A DNA stretch of 64,000 nt from Nereocystis luetkeana. Its lineage: Eukaryota; Sar; Phaeophyceae; Laminariales; Laminariaceae. The stretch spans positions 1,942,501 through 2,006,500 of the forward strand of contig JARUPZ010000034.1 of the NCBI GenBank assembly GCA_031213475.1. The letters run 5' to 3'. The position numbers and the translations under genes are program-made. The notes beneath the pieces were generated by a model, which had not been told where the DNA came from, ran no database searches, and saw only the letters and a list, made by a program, of their open reading frames with translations. Below, piece after piece: positions 12,001-25,700 of this stretch (the stretch's first letter is position 1; every line of letters begins with the position of its first letter).

Positions 12001-15000
12001 CTTTGTACGTTCGTACTGCTGAACGGTACCTACTGTTCTACCTACTGCTCCGCCTACTGTATTACCTACTGCTCCACCTACTGTTCTACCTACTGCTCCA
12101 CGTACTGTTCTACCTACTGCTCCACCTACTGTTCTACCTACTGCTCCACCTACTGTTTTACCTACTGCGCACACAGGTTAAATTCCGCGTCCCGTAGCGC
12201 GAGGTGGAGGAGGGAGCGCCCGGCGAGCACCCACCCGCGACACTCCAGCGACGCCGGCAGCCTCGGGTCGAATCTCGACGCCGCCGGAGTCGAAACCGCC
12301 GGCACCGAAACGGCTACCATGGTTGCCTCGCGCGGCTCCACTCCCGCCACCGGCGCGGCCGAAGAGAGACGAAACGGTCACCGCAACAGCAGTGGGAGTT
12401 ATATGACCCCCTTGGGCGTTTCTCCGGTCGGGGATGAGAAGCAGGAAAATGGGGAGAAGGAGGGTGATGGTTGGAGGGTTCGGACCACCTCTGCCGCGGA
12501 ATTGGGGGGGGAGGAAGGGGGGGAGGGTGGGGGTGGGGGCGATGAGGAGAAAGGGATGCAGGGGAAAGAGGTGACCGAGGTTGTGCTGGATGCTGGGGAT
12601 GCGTTGACAGCAAAGGAGGCGTTACTGCAGGTGTGTTGTGGTATTGTGTTATATGGTATTGTATTTTATGGTATGGTATGGCATGGGATGGGATGCGTTG
12701 ACAGCAAAAGAGGCGTTTTTTTTTTTTTTTTAATCATCGCTTTTACTTTGCAGCCTAACTCGTAGGAGATTTTACCCTCAACAATATTCTGGACAAGCCG
12801 TGGTCACAGATGTCTACCCTTCTCCCCCCCGGTACGTGCCTTTTTTTTTTGTCGCGCATAGGGTTCAGCATTCCCACTGCTCGTCGATTTTCATCGAACG
12901 TAGCTAACTCACGCTCTCGCGCTTTCCGCCATCCTTTTTCTTATGCAAGAAAAAGCCCCTACGAGCATGCACTCGGTGAGACTTGTAACCCACGAAATTG
13001 ATCTTGATGGGCTGGACCACCTACCAAGCCACCGGGGACGGTTGCTGTTACACGGTATGGTAGTGTACGATATGGTGTGGTATGGCATGCGTTGACCGCA
13101 AATGAGGTTTTCCTGAAGATGTCGCATGCTGTTGTATGATATAGTGTAGTATTGTAGGATGCGGTATGGTATGGTATTGTGTGATACGGGATGGGATCGT
13201 ATGATATTGTGTGGTAGGACATGTGTTGACCGCGAAGGAGGCGTTCCTGCAGGTGTTGTATGGTGTTGTACGATATGGTATGGCGTTGTTTGATATGGGG
13301 TGAGGTTTGTTGACGGAGACGGCAGCATTGCTGTATGTGGGGGTGTGGTATGGTATGCGTGTGGTATGGTATGGTATGGCGTTGCATAATATGTAAATTG
13401 TAGTATGGTTTGGTGTGGTGTGGAGTTTTGGTGGGGTTATGCTGTAGTGTGGTATGTGGCATTGTGGTATGGTATGGTATGATATTTTTTTGGTATGATT
13501 GGAATGGTGTGGTACGGGAGGTCTTGTAGAAGAAGGAGGCTTTGCTGCAGGTGGTGGTGCGGTGTGGTGTGGTATTGTGGCGTGATGTGGTATGGTAAAG
13601 GTATACCAGTAGTGTGGCGTGGTTTGGTGTGGTATTATGGTTGGGTGTGTTGGAGTGTGGTATGTGGTATGGTATTGTGGTGTGGTATGGTATCGTGTTG
13701 TATGATATGGCATGGTATTCATATGGGGTGTAAATATGGCGAAGGAGGCTTTGCTCCAGGTGGGGTGTGGTGTGGTGTGGTATGGTATGGAATATATTTT
13801 GGTATGGTATGGTATCGGATGTATTGACCGCGAAGGATGATTTGCTCCAGGTGTGAGATGGTATGGTATGGTGTTACACGTTATGGTGTGGTGTGGTATG
13901 TTTTGGTAGTTGGTATGGTATCGTATGGTCGTTGTATGTGATGTGATGTGATGGGATGTTATGGACCGCGGTGGAGGCTTTTCTTCAGGCGAACTGCGGC
14001 GAGAAGGAGAGAGAGATAAAAACCACTCGCAAAAAAAACACTCCCTTTTTTGCTACGAAGAAAGTATTGAATGGAGTTGCCTTGTTTGCGTTTGTCGGAC
14101 GCATGACATGGGGTTCCCTATGGCTGCGTGGCGTTTTCCCTTCAACCACCTGCAAATGCAAGCGATTTCACCTATAACCCCCAACCCCACCCCTGCCCTT
14201 ACCCACCCATCCTGTCCTTCTCTACGTGTGAACAAAAAGTTTGCCAGCGTGTGTCAGGCTTTTGTTGGATGTCGCATGTCCCCGGATCAAAAACGCCAAC
14301 TTGTTCACCTGATCAAGGACAACAACCCGGGAGCCCGGACGTTGGCCGTTGGGGACGGGGCAAACGATGTGCCCATGATTCAAGCGGCCCACGTTGGCGT
14401 TGGTGGGTTTCCATTTTGTTTTGCATGTTTTTACCATTTCTTGTTGTATTATTTTTCGTTTTGTATATTTAGCTGCAGCAGCTCGATGAACCCAATACAT
14501 AGTGTGTGTTGTGTGTGTGAGTCTGTGCGCAAACACTAACCAACATCTCGCTGAAACCTAGCTATTCGGCAGGGGTGCGTGATGTTGTTGCTTGGTTGCT
14601 TGAATCGTTAGACTGCTGCAGTTCGTTTTTTGCATTTCTTTTTGCCCTTTTCGGTGTTGTTCAGTTATAGAGCTCGTCTGTTTTTGGTTGGAGCTCTGAC
14701 TTCAGTCTTAATCTGTACTCGCTGCCAACCTCCCGCCCCAACTCCCAGCCGTTGGGGATGGTTCTGTTCGGGGAAGCAAAAGTAAATGCGTTTTTTTTTG
14801 TTCGGCTTGGTTCGGTTCCTATGAGTGGAAACGGCCATAAACCTTACTCCTTTCTCGAGGCCTGAACATGGCGACAAAATATACTACATGATCGTGCAAC
14901 CTCGGAAAAGTATCTGAATCGTTTCCCAAATATATATATGGATTTCGCCTTCCTCATATACGGACGGAATGTATTTCCTGCATGGGGCCATGTAAAACCC

Positions 15001-18000
15001 GTCGTACGCGCGATCGAAGTATCACACACAGCTTGCAAAGATGAGTTTCACCGAAATCCTGCTGTAGATCTCACCGATGTTTTTCTTTGACTTTATAAAT
15101 GCCATGGTCCGTATGAGGGCTACAACGAAAGGCCGACGCACATGTATACCGATGCGTTTTCTCGCTCTCTTGCTTGGCTGTGTATCGCGCTCTCTTGACT
15201 TTTTGGCACTCGTCTCTTTGCTGTTCGCGGTTTGAATGATCTGCTTGTGGTTCTTTTGTTTCACCACGGACTCTCAGTGGTTTTCGTCTCTCTTGCGTTC
15301 CCCTCTCTGACGACTGCTGATCCTCTCTCCCTCCCCCCCCCCCCCGCCCGCCCGGCCTCCCGCCCCCCCCCCGCCCTCTCTCCTTTTCTCTCCCTCCCTC
15401 CCTCCCTCTCTCCTTATCCCTCCCTATTCCTCCATTCCTCCTTCTCCCTCCGTCCTTCTCCCTTTCTCCTCCTCCCTTCGCCCCCCCCCCCCCCCCCCCC
15501 CCTCTCTCCTGCTCCTCCTCCCCCCCCCTCTCCTCTCTCTCTCCTCTTCTCTTCCTTCTCTCTTACTCCGATGCGCCAAAACGTATGGGAGGCAGGCATC
15601 AGCGGACAAGAAGGTCTCCAGGCCGTAAACGCTAGCGATTTCTCCCTGGCGCAGTTCCGATTCCTTCAAAAGCTGCTGCTGTGTCACGGCAGGTACGTCC
15701 CCGTGATTTATCGCCGCGGTACTTTTTAGTTCCTTCGGATTTCGTTTTTTCCGCCGCCCCATCTATCAAGCTTCGCCCTCTCATAACTCTCTTCAACCAT
15801 TGGGTCGCATAGCAAGCACTTCTCTCCACCCCCATCCTTTGTGTTCGTTTCTTGTTTCGCTTCGGTTCGCTTCAGTTTGGTTTTCGGTTCAGTTCCTTCG
15901 GTTATTTTTGTTGCTTTCCATGTTATTACGGGGGACCATAGTTAATAGGTCCTATGGTATACATGAAAACCTATATATTCAACCATTTTTACGAACAGTA
16001 TTTGGTCCTATTAACTATGGTCCCCCGTAAATAGTCGGTTCGTCTCGTTTCAGTTTGCATCGTTTTGTCTCCTTTCGTTATGTTTCGCTGCGGTTCGGTT
16101 CGGTTTTTGTGTTTTCGTGTTTTTGTGTTTTTGTTTCTTGTGCGGGTTTTTGCAGGTTCAACTACCGACGGATGAGCTTCGCGTCGAGCTACCTCTTCTA
16201 CAAGTCTGTCAGCTGGGCTGTTCCGCTCTTCCTCTATGCCTTCTGGAACGGTAAGTCTTTTTCGTTCACGCGCCCTCTTAAATGTCGTATCACGAAGGAC
16301 CATATTAAATAGGACCTACGGCACACACAAAACCCTATATATTTCGCTATTTTTACTAACAATACTTGGTCCTATTTACTATGGTCCCCCGTAGAATTTG
16401 TAGTTGGGGTACTGAACGATTAGGCTTGTTGTCAACACGCATTCTAATGTTTTGTGCTCCTGTTAGTACATACCTGGAAGCAGTATTCAGGGTGGGCATA
16501 TGTAATAATCAGGAACCACTACGGTGTGTGATTACAGGGGGGTACATGGGTTCTGCTTCCGTCGTGGGTTCTGATTACTATGTGTTCCTGAGTATTACTA
16601 TGTATGACTATGTTTACTCTGTATTACTATGTATCACCATGTTACTATGTATTACTATTACGGCGGGCCATAGCAAATAGGACCAAATATTGTTAGTAAA
16701 AAGAGCGAAACATATAGGTTTTAGTGTGTACCGTAGGTCCTATTTACTATGGTCCCCCGTAATAACTGGTACCAGGTATGTATCACCATGTTACTGTTGC
16801 CTGCTGAGTGATTTCCTGGCGTAACGAGGCCAGGTTTTCCTCCTGCATGTCATCGTTGGTTCGATGTTGGCGAAGATTTACACCGCCCAGTATATTTTTG
16901 GTCTCGTCGCTGCTCTGAAAAACTACTACCAGGTATTAGTATTAATATTACGGAGGACCATAGTTAATAGGACCAAATATTGTTAGTAAAAAGGGTTATA
17001 TTTATAGGTTTTTATGTACACCATAGGTCCTCCCCCGTAATATTAATATTCATATTCATAATAACGGCAGCTACAAATATACATTATATTTAAGGCGTGA
17101 TATCTGGGGGTAGCACTTGTTGGACATTTTTTGTTCGTTTGTTTTACTTTTGAGGGAAAATTGGCGATGAAAAAAAATGTGACGATTTTAGCAACCATTG
17201 TGGCCGCTGACGACGTGATGTGAGGGGGGGGGGGGGGGTGATACAATGGTTCGTGTCTCGCCCCTATGAAAATGCAGGTATTAATAGTCGTGCGGCACGG
17301 GCGCAATATACCTGGTATGTAACTACTATTTACGGGGGACCATAGCAAACAGGACCAACTATTTTTAGTAAAAATAGGGAAATATATAGGTTGTTGAGTT
17401 ACCGTAGTGTCTATTATGGCCCACAGTGACATTATTGCCCATACTTTTGGGCCCCCTTAAGCTGCTGCTCCTATTACGGGGGACCATAGTTAATAGGACC
17501 TATGGTCTACACAAAACCCGACATATTTACCTATTTTTACTAACAATATTTGGTCCTATTTACTATGGCCCCCCGTAATAGAAGGTTTGGCAACTGACAA
17601 GACGAAAATTCTCGTGGTTTTTTGTCCCTACGGTAATTTCGTCACCTGAAAAGGGTTATTAGCCCAATAACTGCTGAAACGCCAAAATCGTGTTTGTTTT
17701 TACAATTCCTTTTCTTGTTTGTGTGATTTTTTTGTACCTTTTGGGGTTTTGGGATATTGTTCAGTGTCGTGCGATTTTTGCACTTTTGTGGCTTTTCTCA
17801 AAATGTGATTTTGGGTACACGCTACAGCTGCAGGTATTTAGGTATACAGCTCTGCAAGAGGGGAAGGAGCCTCTAAAAAAAATCGGAGTTTCCCCTGCCA
17901 CGGAACGCCTCATTTGTTATCGCCTGTTTTGTCCTCGCTCGATATGTGTACCCTATGTATATACCTCGAGAGCAGGTTTGAGCGGGCAAGTTTTCTACGA

Positions 18001-21000
18001 CTTCATCAACTCGACGATGTGGGCCCTCCTGTACACGAGCCTTCCCATCGTCCTGCTCGGCATCTACGACATGGACGTCCTTCCGGCGACCGCGCTGCGC
18101 TACCCTTGGCTGTACCGCAACGGGGTGGATGACGAGCTTCTCACCAAGAGCTTCTTTTGGGGTTGGATTGCGCAGGTTGGAAGCGTTTGTGGGTGGGGTA
18201 GGGGGTAGGGGGGGGGGGGGGTGAGTTCGGAATGGAATTGACGGGGAGGGGGGGGGGGGGAGGGGGGGGGGGCGTACTCATTTTTTGCTGGTTTTTAGTC
18301 ATTTGAACATTGACCACGCATCCCTTTCGAGACGGAGCGGGGAGGGGGGAGGGGTGGGGAGGGGTGGGGAGGGGGGAAGAGGGGGTGTTTGTTCTTTTTA
18401 ATTGTACACAAGTACTTTTGTTGTTGTTGTTGTTGTTGTTGTTCGTTAGCTTTAGCTTTCTTCTCCCTCGTCCTTTCCTTGCTTTCCTTGCTTTCCCTCT
18501 TTGTATCCCCTGTTTTTCTTTTCTTTTCCCGTGATCCGTTGAACAGGGGGTGCTGGAGTCGTGCTGGGTGACGATACCAATCATGCTGTTACAGCGGGGG
18601 GGGTCTGTGATCAACGGGGAGACCCCGGCTGTGTTGGCGTTTGGCCAGGCTGCCTTCCAGGCGATGACCCTCGTCGTCAACATGAAGATACTGTTCGTGC
18701 AGAGGGTGAGAAAGATAACGCCTTCCACGCATGGGACAGGCAGACCGCAAGAACCTGCTGTGCTGTAGATCGTCTGTTAGATGCTGGCAGTATGACGATT
18801 GAGATGATCTACAGTAGATCCTATTATTGTAATGACACACTGTGTGGGGTCCATCCCTGGAAATATGGCGTGCTACTGTAGATCAGGCGATGAAATATCT
18901 TGTTCATGCGGAGCGTGAGAGAGGGAGAGAGAGAGAGGGAGGGGGGGGGGGGGGGGGGCACAGGGGGCACACCGCCACCATATCGAGGCCGTGCCAAGCT
19001 GTAAAATAACAGTCCTGTCCCCCTCCCTCCCTCCCTCCCTCTCTCCCTCCGTTTCCTCCGCCGGGGACGGACTGCAGCGATGGCACTGGGTGGAAGCTTT
19101 GGCTCTCACAGTGTCCACGGGTCTACTGTTCGGCATGTCCTGGTTCCTGAACGTCAGCACCATGATCCTCAGCCTAGACTGGGAGTGGTTCGGGGTGAGC
19201 TGATACATGTATGATGCGATTGTGGCTTTTTTGCATTTTCGCGGTGCGTGTGAGCCTTACACCCGTTCCCAAGTGGCCACGACGGAAAAAGCTCAAATAT
19301 ATCGACGCTTTCAGCCATATGCAAGCTATTAATAGCTCGCCTCGCAAGTAGTTCCCAATAGAATGCAGTCCTCGCCCTTCATGTGGCTCGCCGAATAGCT
19401 CATCGCGCTTCGCGCTTGGTACAAGCAACATTCGTCTGGTCGGCAAAAATCCGACGTGCTCCGTCCCGGTTCCCGGCGTAGTAGGGATGCGAGGGTCTAT
19501 GATTGTACGACTACGGCCATGCATGATACTGAACACACGCACCCCGTGCGCGCGCTCCGTCTCTAAGGAATGCGCGGTTACTGATCAAATGTCTAAGGCA
19601 AGAAACGAAGTGAGTATCCCCCCCTCCCGTCCCCCCCGTCCGTTCCGTCTTCTCCCATGCTTCCTTGGCGTGGCTTGTCGTGGCTCGCTTCTTGTCGTGG
19701 GCCGGAACAGATGCAAACGGCGCTGTTCAAAGACCCGAACTACTGGGCGGTGACGCTCTTCGCGGTCGTCGGAGTCCTGATGCGCGATGTTGCTTGGAAG
19801 TCGTACCATCGCTGGTAGGTCACGTAGTACCAGGTATCGTGTCAGGCAGTGAGTAGGGTGCGTGTGTTCTCCACATGCAAACGGTTCTTTCTGCCCGTCG
19901 ACATCCAGCACAACCAACGTCCGTGCCGATTCTTCAATCCTGTTAAGAGATATATGCAAGGTGTCGTGGTCATAAAAGTATGACACACAGCAGGTATAGC
20001 CCCCTTGGAATTTTGAAAAAAAAAAAATGCCTGCGACAGTAATGAGAACACACGAAGACTCACTTTTTGGGGGGGCTGGAGGAACGCTAAGAAACTTGGA
20101 TTAGTAAATCGTGCTAACCCGCTGAGCGTTACGCTGAAACCCCACTATTTTACGGGGGACCATAGTAAATAGGACCAAATATTGCTAGCAAAAATAGCGA
20201 AATACATTGGTTTTTGTGTGTGCCGTAGGTCCTATTTATATGGTCCTCCGTAATAGTAGGCTATGCTCTAGGTGTGCGGAGTAGTGAACCGGTTGCCGCT
20301 GTAGTGCCGGTGACGCTGGCTGTGGCGCTTTACCGGCGCTACATACCTGTAGGGACCACCGCTGTAGTACTCCACCGCTCTTGGCCGAGAATATAGTACT
20401 CGTACCTCGTTGGGTTCTGATAAGAATGAAACGGGCCGTCTTTTGTCTCGCGTTCTTTTTTTTTTTAAAGCGTGTCGTCGTCCTTGCGGTGGGTACACAT
20501 TTTTTTGTTTTCTTGTCTTGCTTTTTTTGCTTTTTTCCCCGGTTTTGTTTTTTTCGTTTTTTTCGTTTTTTTTTTTTTGTTCTCAGGTGGATTCGTAAAA
20601 ATAATGATACCGTAAATGTTGAAAGCTCAACACGCTTCCACTGTCACAGCACGTACTCGTATCGCGTGTCAATTCAGACCACCATCGCTTGCGCTTGCAA
20701 CAACCAGAACCAGCAGCTGCTGCTGCTGCTGCTGCTGCTGCTACCTCGGGGCGCGCGAGCATTGTTGACACCGACCCCCTGTTTTTGTTTCTGACGGCTG
20801 GTACCGACACAGGTGGCACCCCAAGCTTCACCACCTCCTCGTCGAAATGGAAAAAGGGCACCTCAAGGACATCGATCTACCCCACTCGCTGCGCAAAAGC
20901 TACTCAATCCAAGAAGTCATCCAAGTGAGAGAGGGGGGGGTGACGCGGTAAACAGTAAGGGTGCACGGGTGAACCTTTGGAAATTTCTGAGTCTCGTTCA

Positions 21001-22713
21001 TCACTTGAGGAGCTATACGTCTCTCACCCAAAAACTGCCTTTGGCTGTTTTAGTGCCGCACTGTACACGCAGTGCCATACTACGCTCTCGACGGAAATAT
21101 AAGGAGTACTGTAAGTCTTGCCGTATTTATGTCTTGAAGCTCCCTTTAGTGCCGCACTGTACGGTTATATGTATACTATCGTTCTACAGTAATTCCAAGT
21201 AATTCGTCCCCTTGCTTTTTTTGCCTTCGAGGGGTAAAAAAGTGTCTATGCACACTCCCAACCCTTTTATTACGGGGGGCCATAGTAAACAGGACCGAAT
21301 ATTGTCAGTAAAAATAGGTAGATATTTAGGTTTTTGTGTGCACCGTAGGTCCTATTTACTATGGTCCCCCATAACAGCAGTAACTTTTTAGTAACACTGC
21401 AGTCCCGTTTTGAGGACAAACCACTCAAATGAGAAGTAGTTTTCCCCCAGAACGGGACTGCCGCCCTAAAAGGCTCAAGCCGATGAGCGAGCAACCATTG
21501 CACCCCATGGCCTACTACACCTGTTCTGTAGTGGAAAGTATGGTGAAAATCGCACACGATGTTGGCCGGTTAATTCCTCAGCCGGTGAGGAAGGCAGGAA
21601 GTCCCCATCAGGCAGAAATAATATTTCCAAAAAAGTGTCACAGCAGTAAGAGTGTCGGCGCCACTGTATATTGTGCCGGTATAATGTGTGCGTCAGCCAA
21701 CAATAGCGGCACTATAAATAGCGCCAACCGGCACTATTTACTCCGCACACTGCCTCACTGGTTGTTCCCATCTGTCTAAGCCAAGCTATTCAATTCCACC
21801 GGCTTTATATATAGCGGGCAGTCGGCACTACTTAGTCAACCGGCACTATAGCACTATTACGGGGGGGCATAGTTAATAGGACCAAATATTGTTGGTAGAA
21901 ATGGTGAAATATATAGGTGTTTATGTATACCACAGGTCCTATTAACTATGGCCCCCCGTATTAGAGCACTATAGAGGGACTGGACCACGATTACAGGGGG
22001 GGGGGCATATTAAATAGGACAAAATGTTGTTGGTAAAAATAGGTAAATATAAGGGGTTTATTACGGGGGACCATAGTTAACAGGACCAAATATTGTTAGT
22101 AAAAATGGTGAAACATATAGGTTTTTATGTATACCATAGGTCCTGTTAACTATGGTCCCCCGTATTAGTGTCAACCGTAGGTCCTATTTACTGTGCCCCC
22201 CCCCCCCCCCGTATACTACTGTGGTGAGTGTTCCCCTGTCATCGTGTACTGCGAGTAGGGGTAGGCACTCTATGTCATGCATGGGTGTAGTCGCATGACT
22301 ATGGACCCTATCATTAATAGGGGCATCCTCACATTGCCGGGACGGAGCGTGTCGGATTTCAACCGACCAGGCAGACGTTGCTTGCTCCAAAGCGCGAAGC
22401 GCCGCCGTGAGGTGTTTGGCGAGTCGCGTGAAGGGTTGGCTGCGTCCTCTGCTACAGTAGCAAACCGTGTGTGAGGCGTGGGCTTTATGGAACGACAGCA
22501 TCGAAATGTGTTTTTGTTTGTTTTTCCGGTGTGGCCACTTCCCGAAGACAGCGGGAGGGCTGACTGGGGTAGTTTCTGGAGATATCGCGGCGTGTCTGTA
22601 AAACTATGTTTTGGCTCATCAACCGATAAAAATATACAACACAATTTAGAAATACTGTACACCCATTTTTTTCGGGACAGTCTACAGTAGTTGAAACTCG
22701 TGTGGGGTCAGTT

Positions 22714-22754
<41 letters not shown>

Positions 22755-25700
22755 GTACGGTTTTCGTGTGTGTGTCTGTGTGTGTTCCAACTGTCGCGGT
22801 TGTTGTCCTCACGAAAATACCCGTGATGTGCACCCTGGTATTCTATAGGGGGGGCGAATGCTCCCCCACCTACACGCCTGAGCCCCTCCCCCTCACCCTT
22901 CCACCACCCCACCTCCAACTCCCCCCCCACCCCCCCCCCCCCCTCACCTCCCAACTTTCCCCCACCCCCCCCTCCAACGCGCCCACCCACGCACCCACTC
23001 AATACGCGCAGCGTTCGGTATCGGGGGCGGTAATCACCCTCGGGAGTTTGAGGTTAATCAGGGAAGGGAGTCATAGCGTTGACTGTGATCACCCTTGGCG
23101 TGGACTCTTATCTGACATCCCCGCGACCCCCCCCCCCCCCGTTCCCGCCTCCTCCTTAATACGTAGGAGGACACTTCTTCACGCATGAGCAGGATGAGGA
23201 TGCAGTCCCTCCAGCGCATGGAAAGCCACAGGGACGCCGTTCTCCAAGCTCTGGGCGCCTCGGGGTCGAGCAGGGCCTACTCCGTCACCTCCCCCACCTA
23301 CGGAACGGAGGGCTACACAACGATGCGGTACCTCGACGCGGCGGGGGCGGGGGGAAGGCCTAGGAGCGCGGGCGGCAGGCTGACCTCTTTGTCTAATCTC
23401 TTCGAGGGGTTGAACAAGTCTCCGATGACTCAGGTGGGGTGCTCTTGCCATGCATGGCCGTCTTCGTATGGGGGGTGTGCTCATGCCATGCATGGTCGTA
23501 GTTGTGTGAACATAGACCCTTGCATCCCTACAATTGCCGGGACGGAGCATGTCGGGTTTTCATCGACCAGGCGGACATTGCTTGCACCAAGCGCGAAGCG
23601 CCGTGAGGTGTCCGGCGAGTCGCATGAAGGGTAAGGGCTAAAGGGGTGTACTCATATCATGCATGGCTGTAGTAGTCGTATATCCATAGGCCCTCGCATC
23701 CCTACAATGCCGGGACGAAACCCGTCGTGATTTCACCGACCATGTGGGGGGGGGGGGGAGGGGGGGTAGGTGTTGGGGGACCTCTAACTTTCCCTCTTCA
23801 TCGTGTACGCCCCCCCCCCCCCCCCCGCCGATACTCTCTCATCTTTTTTTTGTATCATTTCACGTTATTTTATTTTATTTTTCGTCCGTACCTTTTCTCG
23901 GTCTCGCTTTGCATGGCCGCAAACAGGAAAACATGTACCCTGGTATATTTTTTTCGTGTGGGCGGCCTAATAATTATCTGATATTCTGGCAATATAGTAT
24001 TCGGAGCTTTTAGTTTTTGGATTCGTATTTTGGATTCGGAACTTGTTTTTTGGATATGAAGTTTGGAGTTTAGATTCGGAATTTGTTTTGTGGATTTCCG
24101 GAAATTGGTTTTATACCCCCCGCTTCGTTTTTCTGTTTTTCTATTACGTGGAACCATGGTAAAAATAGGTGAATATATAGGTTTTTGTGTGTACTATAGG
24201 TCCTGTTTACTATGGTCCCCCGTAATAAATACTTGTTTTGTTTCCAAATGTACGTACACTAGCGTACAGGTTGTTTTTTTGTCTTTTTGTGTACGACTTC
24301 GATACGTTTTTGTTTCGTTTTTGTGAAAATAAAGATGTATTTATTTTCTGATTTTTTTTCGGCGATCTTTTGCTTGTACGGCCACGCCCTCAGGGGGCTC
24401 TACTGAGGAAGGAGCGCAGCGCGGGCTCTTCCCCGGTGCCTACCGTTTCTCTCCCACGCGGCGGCAGCGGTAGCATCGTCCCGGGCCTGCCTCGCGCGAT
24501 GCGTGCTCGGCAGAGGTCGGGGGACGTGGAGCAGGAGGAGGCGGCAGGGGTGGCGAGGGTAGGGTTCGCGTTCAGCCATGACCCTCGCGCTTCGGCACAC
24601 GAGATCAAGATGATCATGCGAAACCGGTGAGCTTGGCGGGGGTGGGACGGGTGGGAACGGTGGGGTGGGCATCCTGTGTGTTGGAACTTGGAAGCCTTAT
24701 TGCGGTCTTCAGGAGGATGAGCAGGGGGGGGGGGGGGGGTGTACTCGATAGGAGAGATGTACTCGATCTCATGCATGGCCGTAGTCGTATGACCATAGAC
24801 CCTCGCATCCCTACAATGCCGGGACGGAGCATGTCGGGTTTTCACCGACCAGGCAGACATTGCTTGCACCAAGCGCGAAGCGCCGTGAGGTGTCTGGCGA
24901 GTCGCATGAAGGTTGAGGCGGACGTGCATAAGGACGACAGCTTCAATGAGTTGATTTAATTTCCGGTGTAGGCTTTTCCAGAGGCAGCAATGGGAGTACT
25001 ATGTAACTGCCTCTTGGGTGCCTTACCTTGAACACTACGTGATACGATCATTCCCAATTGTGCGGAGTAAAGGTTCTTTACCTCGCACGAATGATCTATA
25101 ACTCGACAACCAGCTGTGGGCGACCGCCCAGAAAAAAAATAACGGTACCCTGGCTGTCTAGCTCACGTAGTGAGCGGCATGTTTTACAGTGCCGTTGCCA
25201 ACCGACGCCAACCCAACCTATAAAAAATAGGGGGAGGGGGGGGGGAGTAAAGGAACAACTGTTAATGGTAAACAACCCCCCCTCTCCCCTCCGTCTTTGG
25301 TCTTGGGAGTGGAAGAGTACCGCACCGCCTTGAGGCGATAAAAAGCAAAGATAAGACGTGCGATAAGATCACGCACGGGTGATGATAGGATAATACGCCC
25401 CTCTGTGGAAAAAATTCCAAAGCTGATTCTGTTTCGACAACAGGGAGAGTGTAAAGTGGAGACGCCGAGCGACGCGTCTACGTAAAACATCTCCACAATA
25501 TATCTCTAAATAAATGAAATATTGGCCTACGGTGTTCGTTGTGTGCGCGTGCCCCCCCCCCCCCCCCCCCTTTTTTTTTGGAGATAATCTGCTGTCGAAA
25601 GTGTCTCCCGCAGGGGAGGCGTTTTTTTGTTATCTTGGGGTTAATACTGTTACTATTACGAGGGACCATAGTTAATAGGACCAAGTATTGTTAGTAGAAA

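Noticed and set aside
12319-12765. Plus-strand open frame of 148 codons starting at ATG 12319 as its own gene
   Set aside because: The frame is open upstream to the acceptor at 12176 and its phase fits ATPase exons 11 and 13; it is better explained as exon 12 running into its intron.
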